Assembly (NCBI GenBank): GCA_944388935.1
Contig: CALXKK010000011.1
Location: 1 to 57,365 of the forward strand
DNA: 57,365 bases
Direction of reading: 5' to 3'
DNA from: an uncultured Clostridia bacterium
GTDB taxonomy: Bacteria; Bacillota; Clostridia; TANB77; CAG-508
The translations under genes were made by a program, and so were the position numbers. Below are positions 26,561 through 34,943 of the stretch, in pieces (the stretch's first letter is position 1; the number at the start of each line of letters is the position of its first letter). Under the pieces are notes generated by a model. It was given only the letters and a program-made list of their open reading frames with translations. It did no database searches and was not told where the DNA came from.

Positions 26561-26993
26561 TGCTATCACCCACCTTATCTTCAGATTCTCTTGCTACGAA
26601 TTTACATTTTACTGATAATTTATTCATAGCTAGTCTTAAAGCTTCTCTTGCTGTTGCTTCAGGAACTCCTGCTATTTCAAACATAACTCTTCCTGGTTTT
26701 ACTGGAGCTACATAATATTCTACAGCACCTTTACCTTTACCACCACGAGTTCCGGCTGGTTTACTTGTAATAGGTTTGTCTGGGAATATTTTTATCCAAA
26801 CTTTTCCACCTCTTTTGATGTAACGTGTCATAGCAATACGTGCTGCTTCTATTTGATTTCCTGTTATTAATCCAGCTTCTAATGTTTGAATTCCGTATTC
26901 TCCATTAGTAACTTTTGTTCCTCTTGTAGCTTTTCCTCTATTTCTACCTTTTTGTTGTTTTCTATATTTTGTTCTTTTTGGCATTAATGGCAT
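26550..26993 (-). CDS. rplP: Large-subunit ribosomal protein L16
   Basis: Positions A-site tRNA elbow contacts in the 50S subunit. 147 residues. It begins [40 protein letters not shown] and [25 protein letters not shown] are diagnostic. The start codon overlaps the rpsC stop as TAATG, with GGAGGAGAGC inside rpsC. It overlaps rpmC at its 3' end. Confidence 0.97.
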   Translation of the reverse strand: MPLMPKRTKYRKQQKGRNRGKATRGTKVTNGEYGIQTLEAGLITGNQIEAARIAMTRYIKRGGKVWIKIFPDKPITSKPAGTRGGKGKGAVEYYVAPVKPGRVMFEIAGVPEATAREALRLAMNKLSVKCKFVARESEDKVGDSNED

Positions 26994-27652
26994 TATTGCT
27001 CTCCTCCTTCCACGTTTTTCTTAGTTGGAAGAACTTCTCCTTTATAAATCCAAACTTTTACACCAACTTTTCCATATGTTGTATCTGCTTCTGCAAATCC
27101 ATAGTCAATGTCAGCTCTTAAAGTTTGAAGTGGTATAGTACCATCTTTATAGAATTCTGTTCTAGCCATATCGGCTCCACCTAATCTTCCAGAGCATGCT
27201 GTTTTAATTCCTTGAGCTCCTGCTCTCATTGTTTTTTGCATACATTGTTTCATAGCTCTTCTGAATGAAATTCTTCTCTCTAATTGTCCTGCAATATTTT
27301 CTGCAACTAATTGTGCATCTAAATCTACATTTTTAACTTCAACTATATTTAAGTTTACAGTTTTTCCAATCATTTTTTGTAATTCTTCTTTTAATGTTTC
27401 AACTAAATTTCCACCTTTACCTATAACTAAACCTGGTTTAGCTGTGTAAACGCTAATTTTAACAAATTTAGCTGTTCTTTCTATTTCAATTTTAGAAATT
27501 CCACTTGCATATAATTTTTTCTTTAAAAATTTACGAATGTTGTAATCTTCTACTAAGTAATCACTAAAGTTTTTAGAATCAGCATACCATTTTGAATCCC
27601 AATTCTTGATTACTCCAACTCTTACACCATGTGGATTAACTTTTTGTCCCAT
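26993..27652 (-). CDS. rpsC: Small-subunit ribosomal protein S3
   Basis: Lines the mRNA entry tunnel and has helicase-related activity. 219 residues. It begins [22 protein letters not shown]; the KH domain has [20 protein letters not shown] (about 73-92), and the C-terminal domain has [33 protein letters not shown] in parts. Overlaps rplP by one base. Confidence 0.98.
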   Translation of the reverse strand: MGQKVNPHGVRVGVIKNWDSKWYADSKNFSDYLVEDYNIRKFLKKKLYASGISKIEIERTAKFVKISVYTAKPGLVIGKGGNLVETLKEELQKMIGKTVNLNIVEVKNVDLDAQLVAENIAGQLERRISFRRAMKQCMQKTMRAGAQGIKTACSGRLGGADMARTEFYKDGTIPLQTLRADIDYGFAEADTTYGKVGVKVWIYKGEVLPTKKNVEGGEQ

Positions 27653-27671
27653 TTCTAAAATTCCTCCTCTC

Positions 27672-28031
27672 CTAATCTTCTCTTTCTCTTAATACTATCG
27701 TTATATGTGTTGTTCTCTTTCTTATTCTTACTGCTGAACCTTTTGCAGCTGGTCTAATTCTTTTTAGAGTTGGACCTTGGTTTGCATATATTTCTGATAT
27801 ATATAATTTTTCATGACTCATATCATGATTATTTTCTGCATTTGCAATTGCTGATTTTAATAATTTTTCAAGTATTGGTGATGATGCTTTAGGTGTAAAT
27901 TTCATTATAGCTAATGCTTCATCAACATTTTTACCTCTTACTAAATCTGCAACTATTTTTACTTTTCTAGCTGATATTCTAGCAAATTTTAATTCTGCTC
28001 TTGCTTCATTAATTGTTGCTTGCTCTTGCAT
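27672..28031 (-). CDS. rplV: Large-subunit ribosomal protein L22
   Basis: Extends a hairpin into the exit tunnel; a known site of macrolide resistance. 119 residues with a slightly longer N-terminus ([20 protein letters not shown]) than the classical form. [24 protein letters not shown] and the C-terminal [25 protein letters not shown] are complete. Between rpsS and rpsC. Confidence 0.97.
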   Translation of the reverse strand: MQEQATINEARAELKFARISARKVKIVADLVRGKNVDEALAIMKFTPKASSPILEKLLKSAIANAENNHDMSHEKLYISEIYANQGPTLKRIRPAAKGSAVRIRKRTTHITIVLRERED

Positions 28032-28056
28032 TTTTTTCCCTCCTTGCTTAAATCAA

Positions 28057-28338
28057 TTATTTCTTAACTGTTGTTTTCTTATCTCCGGCATGACCTTTAA
28101 ATGTTCTTGTAGGAGCAAATTCTCCTAATTTATGTCCTATCATTTCTTCTGTTAAATAAACAGGTACATGTTTTCTTCCATCATGAACTGCTATTGTATG
28201 TCCAACCATTTGAGGATATATTGTAGAAGCTCTTGACCATGTTTTTAATACTTCTTTTTTACCTGTTTCGTTCATTTCTTCTATTCTCTTTAGAAGTTTT
28301 TCTTGTACATAAGGTTTCTTTTTGCTTGATCTTGACAT
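28057..28338 (-). CDS. rpsS: Small-subunit ribosomal protein S19
   Basis: Head protein paired with S13. 93 residues. [23 protein letters not shown] at the N-terminus, [30 protein letters not shown] in the middle and [24 protein letters not shown] at the end. GAGGAGGGAAAATATAA precedes it. Between rplB and rplV. Confidence 0.98.
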   Translation of the reverse strand: MSRSSKKKPYVQEKLLKRIEEMNETGKKEVLKTWSRASTIYPQMVGHTIAVHDGRKHVPVYLTEEMIGHKLGEFAPTRTFKGHAGDKKTTVKK

Positions 28339-28361
28339 TTATATTTTCCCTCCTCTTCAGA

Positions 28362-29189
28362 CTATTTTCTTCTCTTAACTATGAATTTATTTGATAATTT
28401 CTTTTTATTTCTTGTCTTGTATCCAAGTGCTGGTTTACCCCAAGGTGTTAATGGTCCTGCGTGTCCAACTGGTGCTTTTCCTTCACCACCACCATGTGGG
28501 TGATCTACTGGGTTCATAACTGCACCTCTAACTTGTGGTCTCCAACCCATATGTCTCTTTCTTCCAGCTTTACCAATTTTTATTGTGTCATGTTCAGCAT
28601 TTCCAACTGTTCCAATTGTAGCTCTACATCTTGTTAAGATTAATCTCATTTCTCCTGAAGGAAGTCTTACGTGTGCATATTTACCTTCTTTTGCCATAAG
28701 TTGTGCTTCTTGTCCTGCACTTCTTACTAATTTTCCACCTTGTCTAGGATTTAATTCTATGTTGTGAATCATTGTACCTACTGGTATAGATTCGATTGGC
28801 ATACAGTTACCTGGTTTTATATCTACTTTATTTCCAGATATTACTTTGTCTCCATCTTTTAATCCTAAAGGTGCTAATATATAAGCTTTTTCTCCATCTT
28901 CATATTGGATTAATGCAATATTTGCACTTCTGTTTGGATCATATTCTATTCCAATAACTGTTGCTTCCATATCATCTTTTAAACGTTTGAAATCTATAAT
29001 TCTATATTTTTGTCTATTTCCACCACCTTGATGTCTAACTGTTATTCTTCCATATGAATTTCTTCCAGCTTTTTCTTTTTTCTTAGCTAATAAAGATTTT
29101 TCTGGTGTCTTTTTTGTTATTTCATCAAATGCAGAAACTGTCATATTTCTTCTTGATGGTGTATATGCTTTAAATCTTTTAACTGCCAT
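28362..29189 (-). CDS. rplB: Large-subunit ribosomal protein L2
   Basis: Needed for subunit joining and peptidyl transferase function. 275 residues. It begins [43 protein letters not shown] follows, and the catalytic-region signature [21 protein letters not shown] with the essential His lies near 220-240. The 99-base gap to rplW upstream holds two small hairpins. Confidence 0.98.
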   Translation of the reverse strand: MAVKRFKAYTPSRRNMTVSAFDEITKKTPEKSLLAKKKEKAGRNSYGRITVRHQGGGNRQKYRIIDFKRLKDDMEATVIGIEYDPNRSANIALIQYEDGEKAYILAPLGLKDGDKVISGNKVDIKPGNCMPIESIPVGTMIHNIELNPRQGGKLVRSAGQEAQLMAKEGKYAHVRLPSGEMRLILTRCRATIGTVGNAEHDTIKIGKAGRKRHMGWRPQVRGAVMNPVDHPHGGGEGKAPVGHAGPLTPWGKPALGYKTRNKKKLSNKFIVKRRK

Positions 29190-29217
29190 TTTTAATTTTC
29201 CTTTCCTTATATATATT

Positions 29218-29277
29218 TGTAGATTTTTTCCTGCTCTACATACAGATATTCTTTATTATCCTGGTATTTTCCAGATA
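29218..29277 (-). other. Two small hairpins between rplW and rplB
   Basis: On the mRNA strand, TATCTGG...CCAGGATA (one bulged G) at about 29257-29277, and TGTAGA / TCTACA around an 11-base loop at 29218-29240. The gap encodes no protein. Confidence 0.4.
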
Positions 29278-29288
29278 GTTTTTATAAA

Positions 29289-29636
29289 TTAAGCTCCCAT
29301 AAATTCGTCTATAGAATCTTTATATTTCTTAGATATTTTTGTTGTTTTTCCACCTTTTGCTAAATATGTTTTTTGTTCTGGATCTGTATCTATTGTAACA
29401 ATAGCTTTTTTCCAGTCAGATGTTTTTCCAACATATCTTCCCATTCTTTTTTCTTTTCCTCTTACATTAATAGTATTGACTTTTAATACTTTAACTTCGA
29501 AAAGTTTTTCTACAGCATTTTTTATATCTATTTTTGTAGCTTTAGGGTTTACTTCAAAGGTATACTTTCCTTCATTTAGTCCATCATTACTTTTTTCTGT
29601 AATTACTGGAGCAATTATTATATCTTCTGGTTTCAT
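29289..29636 (-). CDS. rplW: Large-subunit ribosomal protein L23
   Basis: Tunnel-exit protein that docks trigger factor and signal recognition particle. 115 residues, about 15 more than usual. The extra part is a C-terminal lysine-rich tail ([19 protein letters not shown]). The core has [39 protein letters not shown] and [15 protein letters not shown]. Start overlaps the rplD stop as TAATG, so translation is coupled. Confidence 0.97.
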   Translation of the reverse strand: MKPEDIIIAPVITEKSNDGLNEGKYTFEVNPKATKIDIKNAVEKLFEVKVLKVNTINVRGKEKRMGRYVGKTSDWKKAIVTIDTDPEQKTYLAKGGKTTKISKKYKDSIDEFMGA

Positions 29637-30259
29637 TATGCGTACACCTCCTCTAATTTCTTAACAGCATCTAGAGTTACAACTAATTTATTATATTTTA
29701 ATAAGTCATAAACATTTATTGTATTTACTAAAGTTGTTTTTACATTTTTAATGTTTCTTGCTGATTTTTGTACGTTTTCATTTTTTTCTGGTAATAAAAT
29801 TAATGTTTTTCCTTCTACTTTTAAGTTTGCTAAAGTTTTAACCATAGCTTGTGTTTTAATTTCTTTCATTTCTGCTTTATCTAAAACAACTAAATTGTTT
29901 TCTAAAACTTTTGAGCTTAATACTGAACGTATTGCAAGTCTCTTTTCTTTTTTATTAACTGTGTATTTGTATGAACGTGGTTTTGGTCCTAATGCAATTC
30001 CACCTTTTACCCATTGTGGTGCTCTTATAGAACCTTGTCTTGCTCTACCTGTTCCTTTTTGTCTCCATGGTTTTCTACCACCACCAGATACTTCTGATCT
30101 TGTTTTTGTACTTTGTGTTCCTTGTCTTTGGTTAGCTAAGTAATTAACTAATACACTATGTACTACTGCTTCGTTTGGTTCAATACCAAATACGTTATCG
30201 TTTAATTCTACATCGCTAACTTTTTTACCTTCCATATTATATACATCTATTTTAGGCAT
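29636..30259 (-). CDS. rplD: Large-subunit ribosomal protein L4
   Basis: Reaches into the exit tunnel; in E. coli it also represses the S10 operon through the leader. 207 residues. Tunnel loop [30 protein letters not shown] in pieces near 45-75, and [12 protein letters not shown] follows. Whether this L4 acts on the leader at 31392-31628 cannot be told from sequence. 21 bases after rplC. Confidence 0.98.
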   Translation of the reverse strand: MPKIDVYNMEGKKVSDVELNDNVFGIEPNEAVVHSVLVNYLANQRQGTQSTKTRSEVSGGGRKPWRQKGTGRARQGSIRAPQWVKGGIALGPKPRSYKYTVNKKEKRLAIRSVLSSKVLENNLVVLDKAEMKEIKTQAMVKTLANLKVEGKTLILLPEKNENVQKSARNIKNVKTTLVNTINVYDLLKYNKLVVTLDAVKKLEEVYA

Positions 30260-30280
30260 TGTACTTTTCCTCCCTTCTTA

Positions 30281-30916
30281 CTATTTACTCATCTTTACAC
30301 TTGATTTTATTTTTAGAATAGCTCCTTTTGGTCCTGGAACGCTTCCTTTTACTAATAATACATTTTTATCCATATCAACTTTAACTACTTCTAAGTTTTG
30401 GATTGTTATTTTTTGTACACCCATATGTCCTGGTAATTTCTTACCTTTGAAAACTCTACCTGGTGTAGATGTTGATCCCATTGAACCTGGTCTTCTATGA
30501 TACATAGATCCATGTCCCATTGGTCCTCTGTGTTGTCCATGTCTTTTGATAACACCTTGGAATCCTTTTCCTTTTGATATTCCTTGAACATCAACTTTTT
30601 CTCCTTGAGCGAATATATCAGCTTTAACTTCGTCTCCTACTTTAACTTCTGCTGGCTCTTCGCTTCTGAATTCTCTTAAATGTTTTTTAGCATCTACATT
30701 TGCTTTTGCAAAATGTCCTGCCATTGGTTTGTTTACTTTCTTTGCTTTGATTTCTCCAAATCCTAATTGAACAGCATTGTATCCATCTGTTTCTACTGTT
30801 TTTACTTGTGCTACTACACAAGGTCCAGCTTCTATAACTGTTACTGGAACAACCATTCCTTTTTCATCAAAGATTTGAGTCATTCCCATTTTCTTTCCTA
30901 TTAATCCTTTACTCAT
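30281..30916 (-). CDS. rplC: Large-subunit ribosomal protein L3
   Basis: One of two initiators of 50S assembly, near the peptidyl transferase centre. 211 residues. It begins [20 protein letters not shown]; the long loop has [21 protein letters not shown], with [23 protein letters not shown] after it. The ribosome-binding site TAGGAGGAAAGAAAA lies directly beside a stable hairpin, and two more fill the 145-base gap to rpsJ. Confidence 0.98.
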   Translation of the reverse strand: MSKGLIGKKMGMTQIFDEKGMVVPVTVIEAGPCVVAQVKTVETDGYNAVQLGFGEIKAKKVNKPMAGHFAKANVDAKKHLREFRSEEPAEVKVGDEVKADIFAQGEKVDVQGISKGKGFQGVIKRHGQHRGPMGHGSMYHRRPGSMGSTSTPGRVFKGKKLPGHMGVQKITIQNLEVVKVDMDKNVLLVKGSVPGPKGAILKIKSSVKMSK

Positions 30917-30929
30917 TTTTCTTTCCTCC

Positions 30930-31021
30930 TATACGTTTCACCGTATAAGTTATTCGTAGCTCGCTACGCTTCGCACGACTAACTTAACTATTGGCTAATT
31001 ACATTTAATTTAGTAACTAGC
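30930..31021 (-). other. Hairpin cluster ahead of rplC
   Basis: Three hairpins on the mRNA strand. GCTAGTTAC / GTAATTAGC has nine pairs including a G-U (30994-31021). A composite AAGTTA...TAACTT enclosing CGTAG-CGAG-CTACG spans 30947-30985. TATACG-GTGAAA-CGTATA (30930-30947) abuts the GGAGG of rplC with no spacer. The G-U pair exists only in this sense. Confidence 0.6.
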
Positions 31022-31061
31022 TTGGCTTCGTTATTTTTTATTTTTTAAATAATCTTTCTTA

Positions 31062-31391
31062 TTATAATTTGATTTCTATATCAACACCTGCTGGTAAATC
31101 TAGCTTCATTAAGCTATCAACAGTTTTTTGTGTTGGATAAAGAATATCTATAACTCTCTTATGTGTTCTCATTTCGAATTGTTCTCTTGAATCTTTATAT
31201 TTGTGTGGAGAACGTAAGATTGTTACAACTTCTTTTTGTGTTGGAAGTGGAATTGGTCCTGAAACTTTTGCTCCTGTTTTTTTAGCAGTATCTACTATCT
31301 TCTCAGCAGACTGATCTAAAATAACGTGATCATAAGCTTTTAACCTTATTCTTATTTTTTCGCTTCCTACCATTTGATTTGTTGTTGCCAT
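31062..31391 (-). CDS. rpsJ: Small-subunit ribosomal protein S10 (NusE)
   Basis: Head protein of the 30S subunit and transcription antitermination partner of NusB and NusG. 109 residues with a short N-terminal extension ([10 protein letters not shown]) before [46 protein letters not shown] is complete in segments. AAGGAGGGAAATTATACT precedes the start. First gene of the S10 operon, behind a 237-base leader; tuf and fusA do not precede it here. Confidence 0.98.
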   Translation of the reverse strand: MATTNQMVGSEKIRIRLKAYDHVILDQSAEKIVDTAKKTGAKVSGPIPLPTQKEVVTILRSPHKYKDSREQFEMRTHKRVIDILYPTQKTVDSLMKLDLPAGVDIEIKL

Positions 31392-31472
31392 AGTATAATT
31401 TCCCTCCTTAAAAAATTAAAATGTACCTAGGCAAGTTTAAACGCACCCTGGTGTTTTGAAAACTACCAATAT

Positions 31473-31502
31473 AAAAACCCAAGTTGGCATGATTATCTTG
31501 GG
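31473..31502 (-). terminator. Attenuator-like hairpin in the S10 leader
   Basis: CCCAAG / CTTGGG stem around a 13-base loop, followed on the mRNA strand by TTTTTATATT. The stem is short, so termination may be partial, as expected of an attenuator. Confidence 0.5.
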
Positions 31503-31539
31503 ATAAGTGCATTATGTATTCGTAAACTTACCGCCCGGT

Positions 31540-31560
31540 CTAAGCCAAGACATACTCCAT
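31540..31560 (-). CDS. Possible six-residue leader peptide (MEYVLA)
   Basis: ATG at 31560 with GGAGGG seven bases upstream, followed by GAG TAT GTC TTG GCT and the stop TAG: residues MEYVLA. The spacing and strength of the ribosome-binding site are as good as for the real genes here. Codons 4-5 lie in the segment that can pair with the terminator arm downstream, so a ribosome here could affect folding. Such a short frame may also be chance. Confidence 0.35.
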   Translation of the reverse strand: MEYVLA

Positions 31561-31635
31561 AGAAGTTCCCTCCAAACCATTTATATTCTAGGTTTGTAGC
31601 CACATTCTACTTCAACGCTAAACTCATGCTCAACT

Positions 31636-31664
31636 ATTATACAACGCTTAGAGCCTTAAGTCAA
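31636..31664 (-). promoter_or_regulatory. Promoter of the S10-spc-alpha cluster
   Basis: Minus-strand TTGACT (31659-31664), 17-base spacer, TATAAT (31636-31641): near-consensus. This is the only strong promoter I see for the long ribosomal cluster. Confidence 0.88.
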
Positions 31665-31805
31665 TACATATTTGTAATATTTTTGTAATTTTTTTCTTTT
31701 CTAATATAAAATTGCAATTGATTCGAAAAATTGATCCCCCTTGACATTCGTCAAGGCCCATCCCCCAATTTTTTCTCATTCAATTTGCAATATATATATA
31801 TACGA

Positions 31806-31835
31806 AAAAAATTGCTAGCATATAACTAGCAATTT
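31806..31835 (-). terminator. Terminator of ldh
   Basis: AAATTGCTAG / CTAGCAATTT with a seven-base loop and a T run on the minus strand, about 33 bases past the ldh stop. Confidence 0.88.
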
Positions 31836-31867
31836 GTTCATTTTCTATTTAGTTAAAACATATAAAA

Positions 31868-32821
31868 TTATGCTTTTATAACTTTATCAATTTCAGCTTT
31901 CATAGACATTAATGTTTCACAGCTCTTATCGAATTTTTCTTTTTCTTCTCCATCTAAAGGTAATTCTAATATTTCTCTAACACCTTTGCTGTTAATAATT
32001 GTAGGAACACCAATGTATAATCCTTTATGTCCATATTCACCATTTAATTGTGTTGAAACTGTCATAATTTCATTTTGATCATTTAAAATAGCTTTAATAA
32101 TTGTTGTTAAACCTAATCCTATTCCATAGTAAGTAGCTTTCTTTCTATTAATTATTTCATAAGCTGCTTGTTGTACATCTGTATATATTTTATCTAAATC
32201 TGACATTGGAAGATTATTATCTTTCATAATTTCTGACATTTTTTTGCATCCTACATATGCATGATTCCATGGAACAAATGATGAATCTCCATGTTCACCC
32301 ATTATATAAGCATGAACGTTTTTGCTTGATACTTTTAAGTATTTTCCTATTAAATATCTTAATCTTGCTGTATCTAGAACTGTTCCAGAACCAATTACTT
32401 TTGAACTATCAAATCCTGAAACCTCTTTTACTACATATGTCATTAAGTCAACTGGGTTACTTGCAATTAAGAATATTCCTTTAAATCCACTTGCTACAAC
32501 GCTTTCTGTTACTTCTTTCATTATTTTAGCATTAGCAGCAGCTAAATCTAATCTTGTTTGTCCTGGTTTTTGACTTAATCCTGCTGTTATTACTACAATG
32601 TTAGCATCTTTACATTCATCGTAGTCACCAGATTTTATAACCATATCTGCAGGAGCACAAGGCATACCATGTGCTAAGTCCATAGCTTCACCTTCAGCTT
32701 TATCTTTTAGTACATCAATTAATACTAATTCGTTTACTCCTCCTTGATTTAATAGAGCATATGCCATACTCATTCCAACAAATCCTGTTCCAACTAAAAC
32801 GATTTTTCTTTTATCTACCAT
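31868..32821 (-). CDS. ldh: L-lactate dehydrogenase
   Basis: Reduces pyruvate to L-lactate with NADH, regenerating NAD+ in fermentation. The start is ATG 32821 (MVDKRKIVLVGTGFVG), 317 residues; the upstream frame has no ribosome-binding site. NAD-binding GTGFVGMS lies near 10-17. The substrate loop QKPGQTRLDL carries the Gln that marks lactate over malate dehydrogenases, DTARLR the substrate Arg, and GEHGDSS the catalytic His. Own promoter and terminator. It sits where many relatives have elongation-factor genes next to rpsJ. Confidence 0.95.
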   Translation of the reverse strand: MVDKRKIVLVGTGFVGMSMAYALLNQGGVNELVLIDVLKDKAEGEAMDLAHGMPCAPADMVIKSGDYDECKDANIVVITAGLSQKPGQTRLDLAAANAKIMKEVTESVVASGFKGIFLIASNPVDLMTYVVKEVSGFDSSKVIGSGTVLDTARLRYLIGKYLKVSSKNVHAYIMGEHGDSSFVPWNHAYVGCKKMSEIMKDNNLPMSDLDKIYTDVQQAAYEIINRKKATYYGIGLGLTTIIKAILNDQNEIMTVSTQLNGEYGHKGLYIGVPTIINSKGVREILELPLDGEEKEKFDKSCETLMSMKAEIDKVIKA

Positions 32822-32860
32822 AATACAAAACTTCCTTTCTTTCTTATTTTCCAGTTTATA

Positions 32861-32890
32861 ATTATACACTTATTATTAAGTATTTGTCAA
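32861..32890 (-). promoter_or_regulatory. Promoter of ldh
   Basis: Minus-strand TTGACA (32885-32890), 18-base spacer, TATAAT (32861-32866). No Rex-type palindrome could be identified with confidence. Confidence 0.82.
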
Positions 32891-32912
32891 ACTTTTATTT
32901 TTATTAATTTTT

Positions 32913-33461
32913 TTAACTTATCGAATCAATTATAGTTTTAATTATAATATTATTTTCATATAAATTACGTAACCATCTATTAGTTGCAGGTATTTTATAT
33001 ATTATAAAACAAATTATTATAAGAACAAAAAGCACACTAATTATTGCAATAACTTTTCGAAAAAATCCTTGAATTCTCAATTTTCTTAATTCTTTTTTAT
33101 ATTCTTTTTTAAATTGTTTGTTCGCAGCTTTATCCTTTTCTGCTTGTCTTTGTACATTTGCATATTCATTAGCATAAACATTGCTTATATTATTAACATA
33201 GTTTTGTTGTTGAACTTGTTTTTTACGTTCCTCCTCTTCCTTCATTCTAGCAACTTTTTCATCATAAGCTCTTCTCTTATCCGGATTTGACAAAACTTCA
33301 TACGCTTCATTTAAACTTTTTATCTTTTCTTCAGCTGCTTTTTTATTTTTTTCTTCTTGTAAGTCTGGATGATACTTTTTAGCTAAAACTTTATATGCTT
33401 TCTCAATTACTTCTTTTGATGCTTTTTCATTCACTTCTAATATCTCATAGTAATTTTTCAT
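32913..33461 (-). CDS. Membrane-anchored J-domain protein
   Basis: A 182-residue protein from ATG 33461 ([20 protein letters not shown]), nine bases after GGAGG. The J domain spans about 2-66 with the HPD triad at 31-33, which stimulates DnaK ATPase. A long charged, Gln/Lys-rich helix follows (about 75-130). A single membrane segment (about 133-157) and a short tail end the protein; the G/F region and zinc finger of DnaJ are absent. So it is not DnaJ itself but a specialised co-chaperone that would recruit DnaK to the membrane. It is divergent from the DUF4364 gene. Confidence 0.9.
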   Translation of the reverse strand: MKNYYEILEVNEKASKEVIEKAYKVLAKKYHPDLQEEKNKKAAEEKIKSLNEAYEVLSNPDKRRAYDEKVARMKEEEERKKQVQQQNYVNNISNVYANEYANVQRQAEKDKAANKQFKKEYKKELRKLRIQGFFRKVIAIISVLFVLIIICFIIYKIPATNRWLRNLYENNIIIKTIIDSIS

Positions 33462-33536
33462 ATTTACCTCCAATAAAATCGTTTTAATTATAACATTTTT
33501 TATAAAAATAGCATAGTATTTTTTGTCGATTGGTGT

Positions 33537-33542
33537 TATAAT
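33537..33542 (+). promoter_or_regulatory. Extended -10 promoter of the DUF4364 gene
   Basis: TGTTATAAT, a TG-extended consensus -10 with hexamer at 33537-33542, 32 bases before the ATG. A good -35 is not evident. Confidence 0.5.
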
Positions 33543-33574
33543 TTTTGTATTATTACATAAGGAGTTGAACATTA

Positions 33575-34120
33575 ATGAAATTATCATCTGATAAAGATAC
33601 TATGGCTGAATTAAAAGCATTAATTTTATACATTTTATACAAAATAAATAAACCAATTACAAATGAAGAATTTTTAAAATTAGTATTAACTATCACAGAT
33701 ATTAATTATTTTTACTTTCAACAATTTTTATTAGATTTAATAGATGCAGAATATGTTACTTCAATAAAAATTGATGAAAATACTCTTTATAAAATAACTC
33801 CAAAAGGAATAGAAGCATTAAGATTAACTGGAGACATGATTCCTGGTATTTTAAAATTAAAGGTAGACAAGAATTTTAAAAACGAATTAAATATAATTGA
33901 AAACGAAGTTTCTGTTTCAGCAGAATATACTCCTAAAAATAATAAATCATTTAGAATAAGTTGTAAAATTACTGAAAATGGTGAAACAGTATTCGAAATT
34001 AGAACTCTTGCAGGTTCAGTTGAACATGCAAAACGAATTGTTGATAACTGGAAAAATAATGCAACAGAAATCTATCCAAAAATAATGAAAGCTTTAAATT
34101 GTGAAGAAGACGAAAACTAG
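33575..34120 (+). CDS. DUF4364 family protein (winged-helix-like)
   Basis: 181 residues, cytoplasmic. The N-terminal 75 residues ([23 protein letters not shown] ... [13 protein letters not shown]) read as a winged helix like those of PadR/MarR-type regulators. The C-terminal half is a beta-rich domain ([21 protein letters not shown]) as in the DUF4364 family of Clostridia. No ligand or operator is known to me. AAGGAG precedes the start. Single gene, divergent from the J-domain gene, with a terminator that overlaps its stop codon. Confidence 0.85.
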   Translation: MKLSSDKDTMAELKALILYILYKINKPITNEEFLKLVLTITDINYFYFQQFLLDLIDAEYVTSIKIDENTLYKITPKGIEALRLTGDMIPGILKLKVDKNFKNELNIIENEVSVSAEYTPKNNKSFRISCKITENGETVFEIRTLAGSVEHAKRIVDNWKNNATEIYPKIMKALNCEEDEN

Positions 34121-34148
34121 AGATTTGGAGGCTATCCTCCAAATCTCT
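34119..34148. terminator. Bidirectional terminator overlapping two stop codons
   Basis: 13-bp stem AGAGATTTGGAGG / CCTCCAAATCTCT with a four-base loop. The left arm begins inside the TAG of the DUF4364 gene and the right arm ends inside the TAG of the methyltransferase gene on the other strand. Confidence 0.88.
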
Positions 34149-34935
34149 ACTTTTGTATTTTTCTTCTTACATATTCATAAACAATTATACTTGTTGCAAC
34201 AGATGCATTTAGGCTCTCTGTTTTTCCTAACATTGGTATTATTACTTTTTCGTCTGCAATATCTAAAATTTCTTTAGAGACACCATTTGCTTCATTACCT
34301 ATTACTAATATTTTTTTATTGTAATCTATCTCATAAATATTTTTCTTAGCCTTTAAATCTGTACACATAATTTTATATTTGTGTTTTTTTATTTCATTTA
34401 AAGTTTCTTTAAGATTTTCTACCTCTATTACATTTACTCTAAAGATAGCACCCATTGTTGACCTTACAACCTTTGGGTTATAAGCATCAACAGTTTCTTT
34501 AGATACTATTATTTGCGATAAATTAGCACTATCCAAAGTTCTTAAAATTGTTCCTAAGTTTCCCGGATCTTGCAATCCATCCAAAGCCACAATTATTTCT
34601 TCTTTATAATTTATAGGTTTTCTATTATTTTTTTCTACTACTGCTAAAATACCTTGTGGTTTAGAAACATCTGTTATTCCTTCAAAAATCTTTTTACTTA
34701 CATATAAGCAATCATATTTAGCAATTTCATATAGAAGTTTATCGTCTATCATATTATTTGCTAAACAATCTTCACAAACTACAACTTTTTTTATAATTGC
34801 CTTTTCCTGGATTGCTTCCTTTATCATTTTTATTCCTTCGATTACATATTCATTGTTAATGTCTCTATATTTTCTTTCTTTTAATTTTTTTATATTCTTT
34901 ATATTCTCATTATCCTTGCTAGTAATAATTTGCAT
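34147..34935 (-). CDS. TrmH-family (SPOUT) rRNA 2'-O-methyltransferase
   Basis: 262 residues. The N-terminal substrate-binding domain (about 1-95) has YVIEGIKMIKEAI. The SPOUT knot domain has motif 1 LQDPGNLGTILRTLDS (about 115-130), motif 2 VIGNEANGVSKEI (about 207-219) and motif 3 IPMLGKTESLNASVATSI (about 229-246), which bind S-adenosylmethionine in the trefoil knot. The family methylates ribose in 23S rRNA or tRNA; the target here is not known. AGGAGGGAAT precedes the start, eight bases after mfd, so the two are likely co-transcribed. Confidence 0.92.
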   Translation of the reverse strand: MQIITSKDNENIKNIKKLKERKYRDINNEYVIEGIKMIKEAIQEKAIIKKVVVCEDCLANNMIDDKLLYEIAKYDCLYVSKKIFEGITDVSKPQGILAVVEKNNRKPINYKEEIIVALDGLQDPGNLGTILRTLDSANLSQIIVSKETVDAYNPKVVRSTMGAIFRVNVIEVENLKETLNEIKKHKYKIMCTDLKAKKNIYEIDYNKKILVIGNEANGVSKEILDIADEKVIIPMLGKTESLNASVATSIIVYEYVRRKIQK

Positions 34936-34943
34936 ATTCCCTC

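Larger units (their letters stand above)
31392..31628 (-). promoter_or_regulatory. S10-operon 5' leader with attenuator-like structure
   Basis: The leader runs from the predicted start (about 31628) to rpsJ. In order on the transcript: hairpin CAAACC...GGTTTG (31567-31594), a six-codon frame with a strong ribosome-binding site, a GC-rich GACCGGGCGGTAAG stretch, a terminator-like hairpin (31473-31502) with T run, and CGTTTAAACTTGCC. This last can pair back to GGTAAGTTTACG. The uORF segment GTCTTGG (31545-31551) is complementary to CCAAGAT, the 5' arm of the terminator, giving a competing fold. Together with the promoter and the ldh terminator it accounts for the 476-base gap between rpsJ and ldh. 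Confidence 0.55.

Noticed and set aside
31680..31800. ATTGATCCCCC...GGGGGAT-like GC patches between the S10 promoter and the ldh terminator
   Set aside because: Short complementary patches (TTGACATTCGTCAAG and CCCCC) exist but no convincing element or gene could be built from them.
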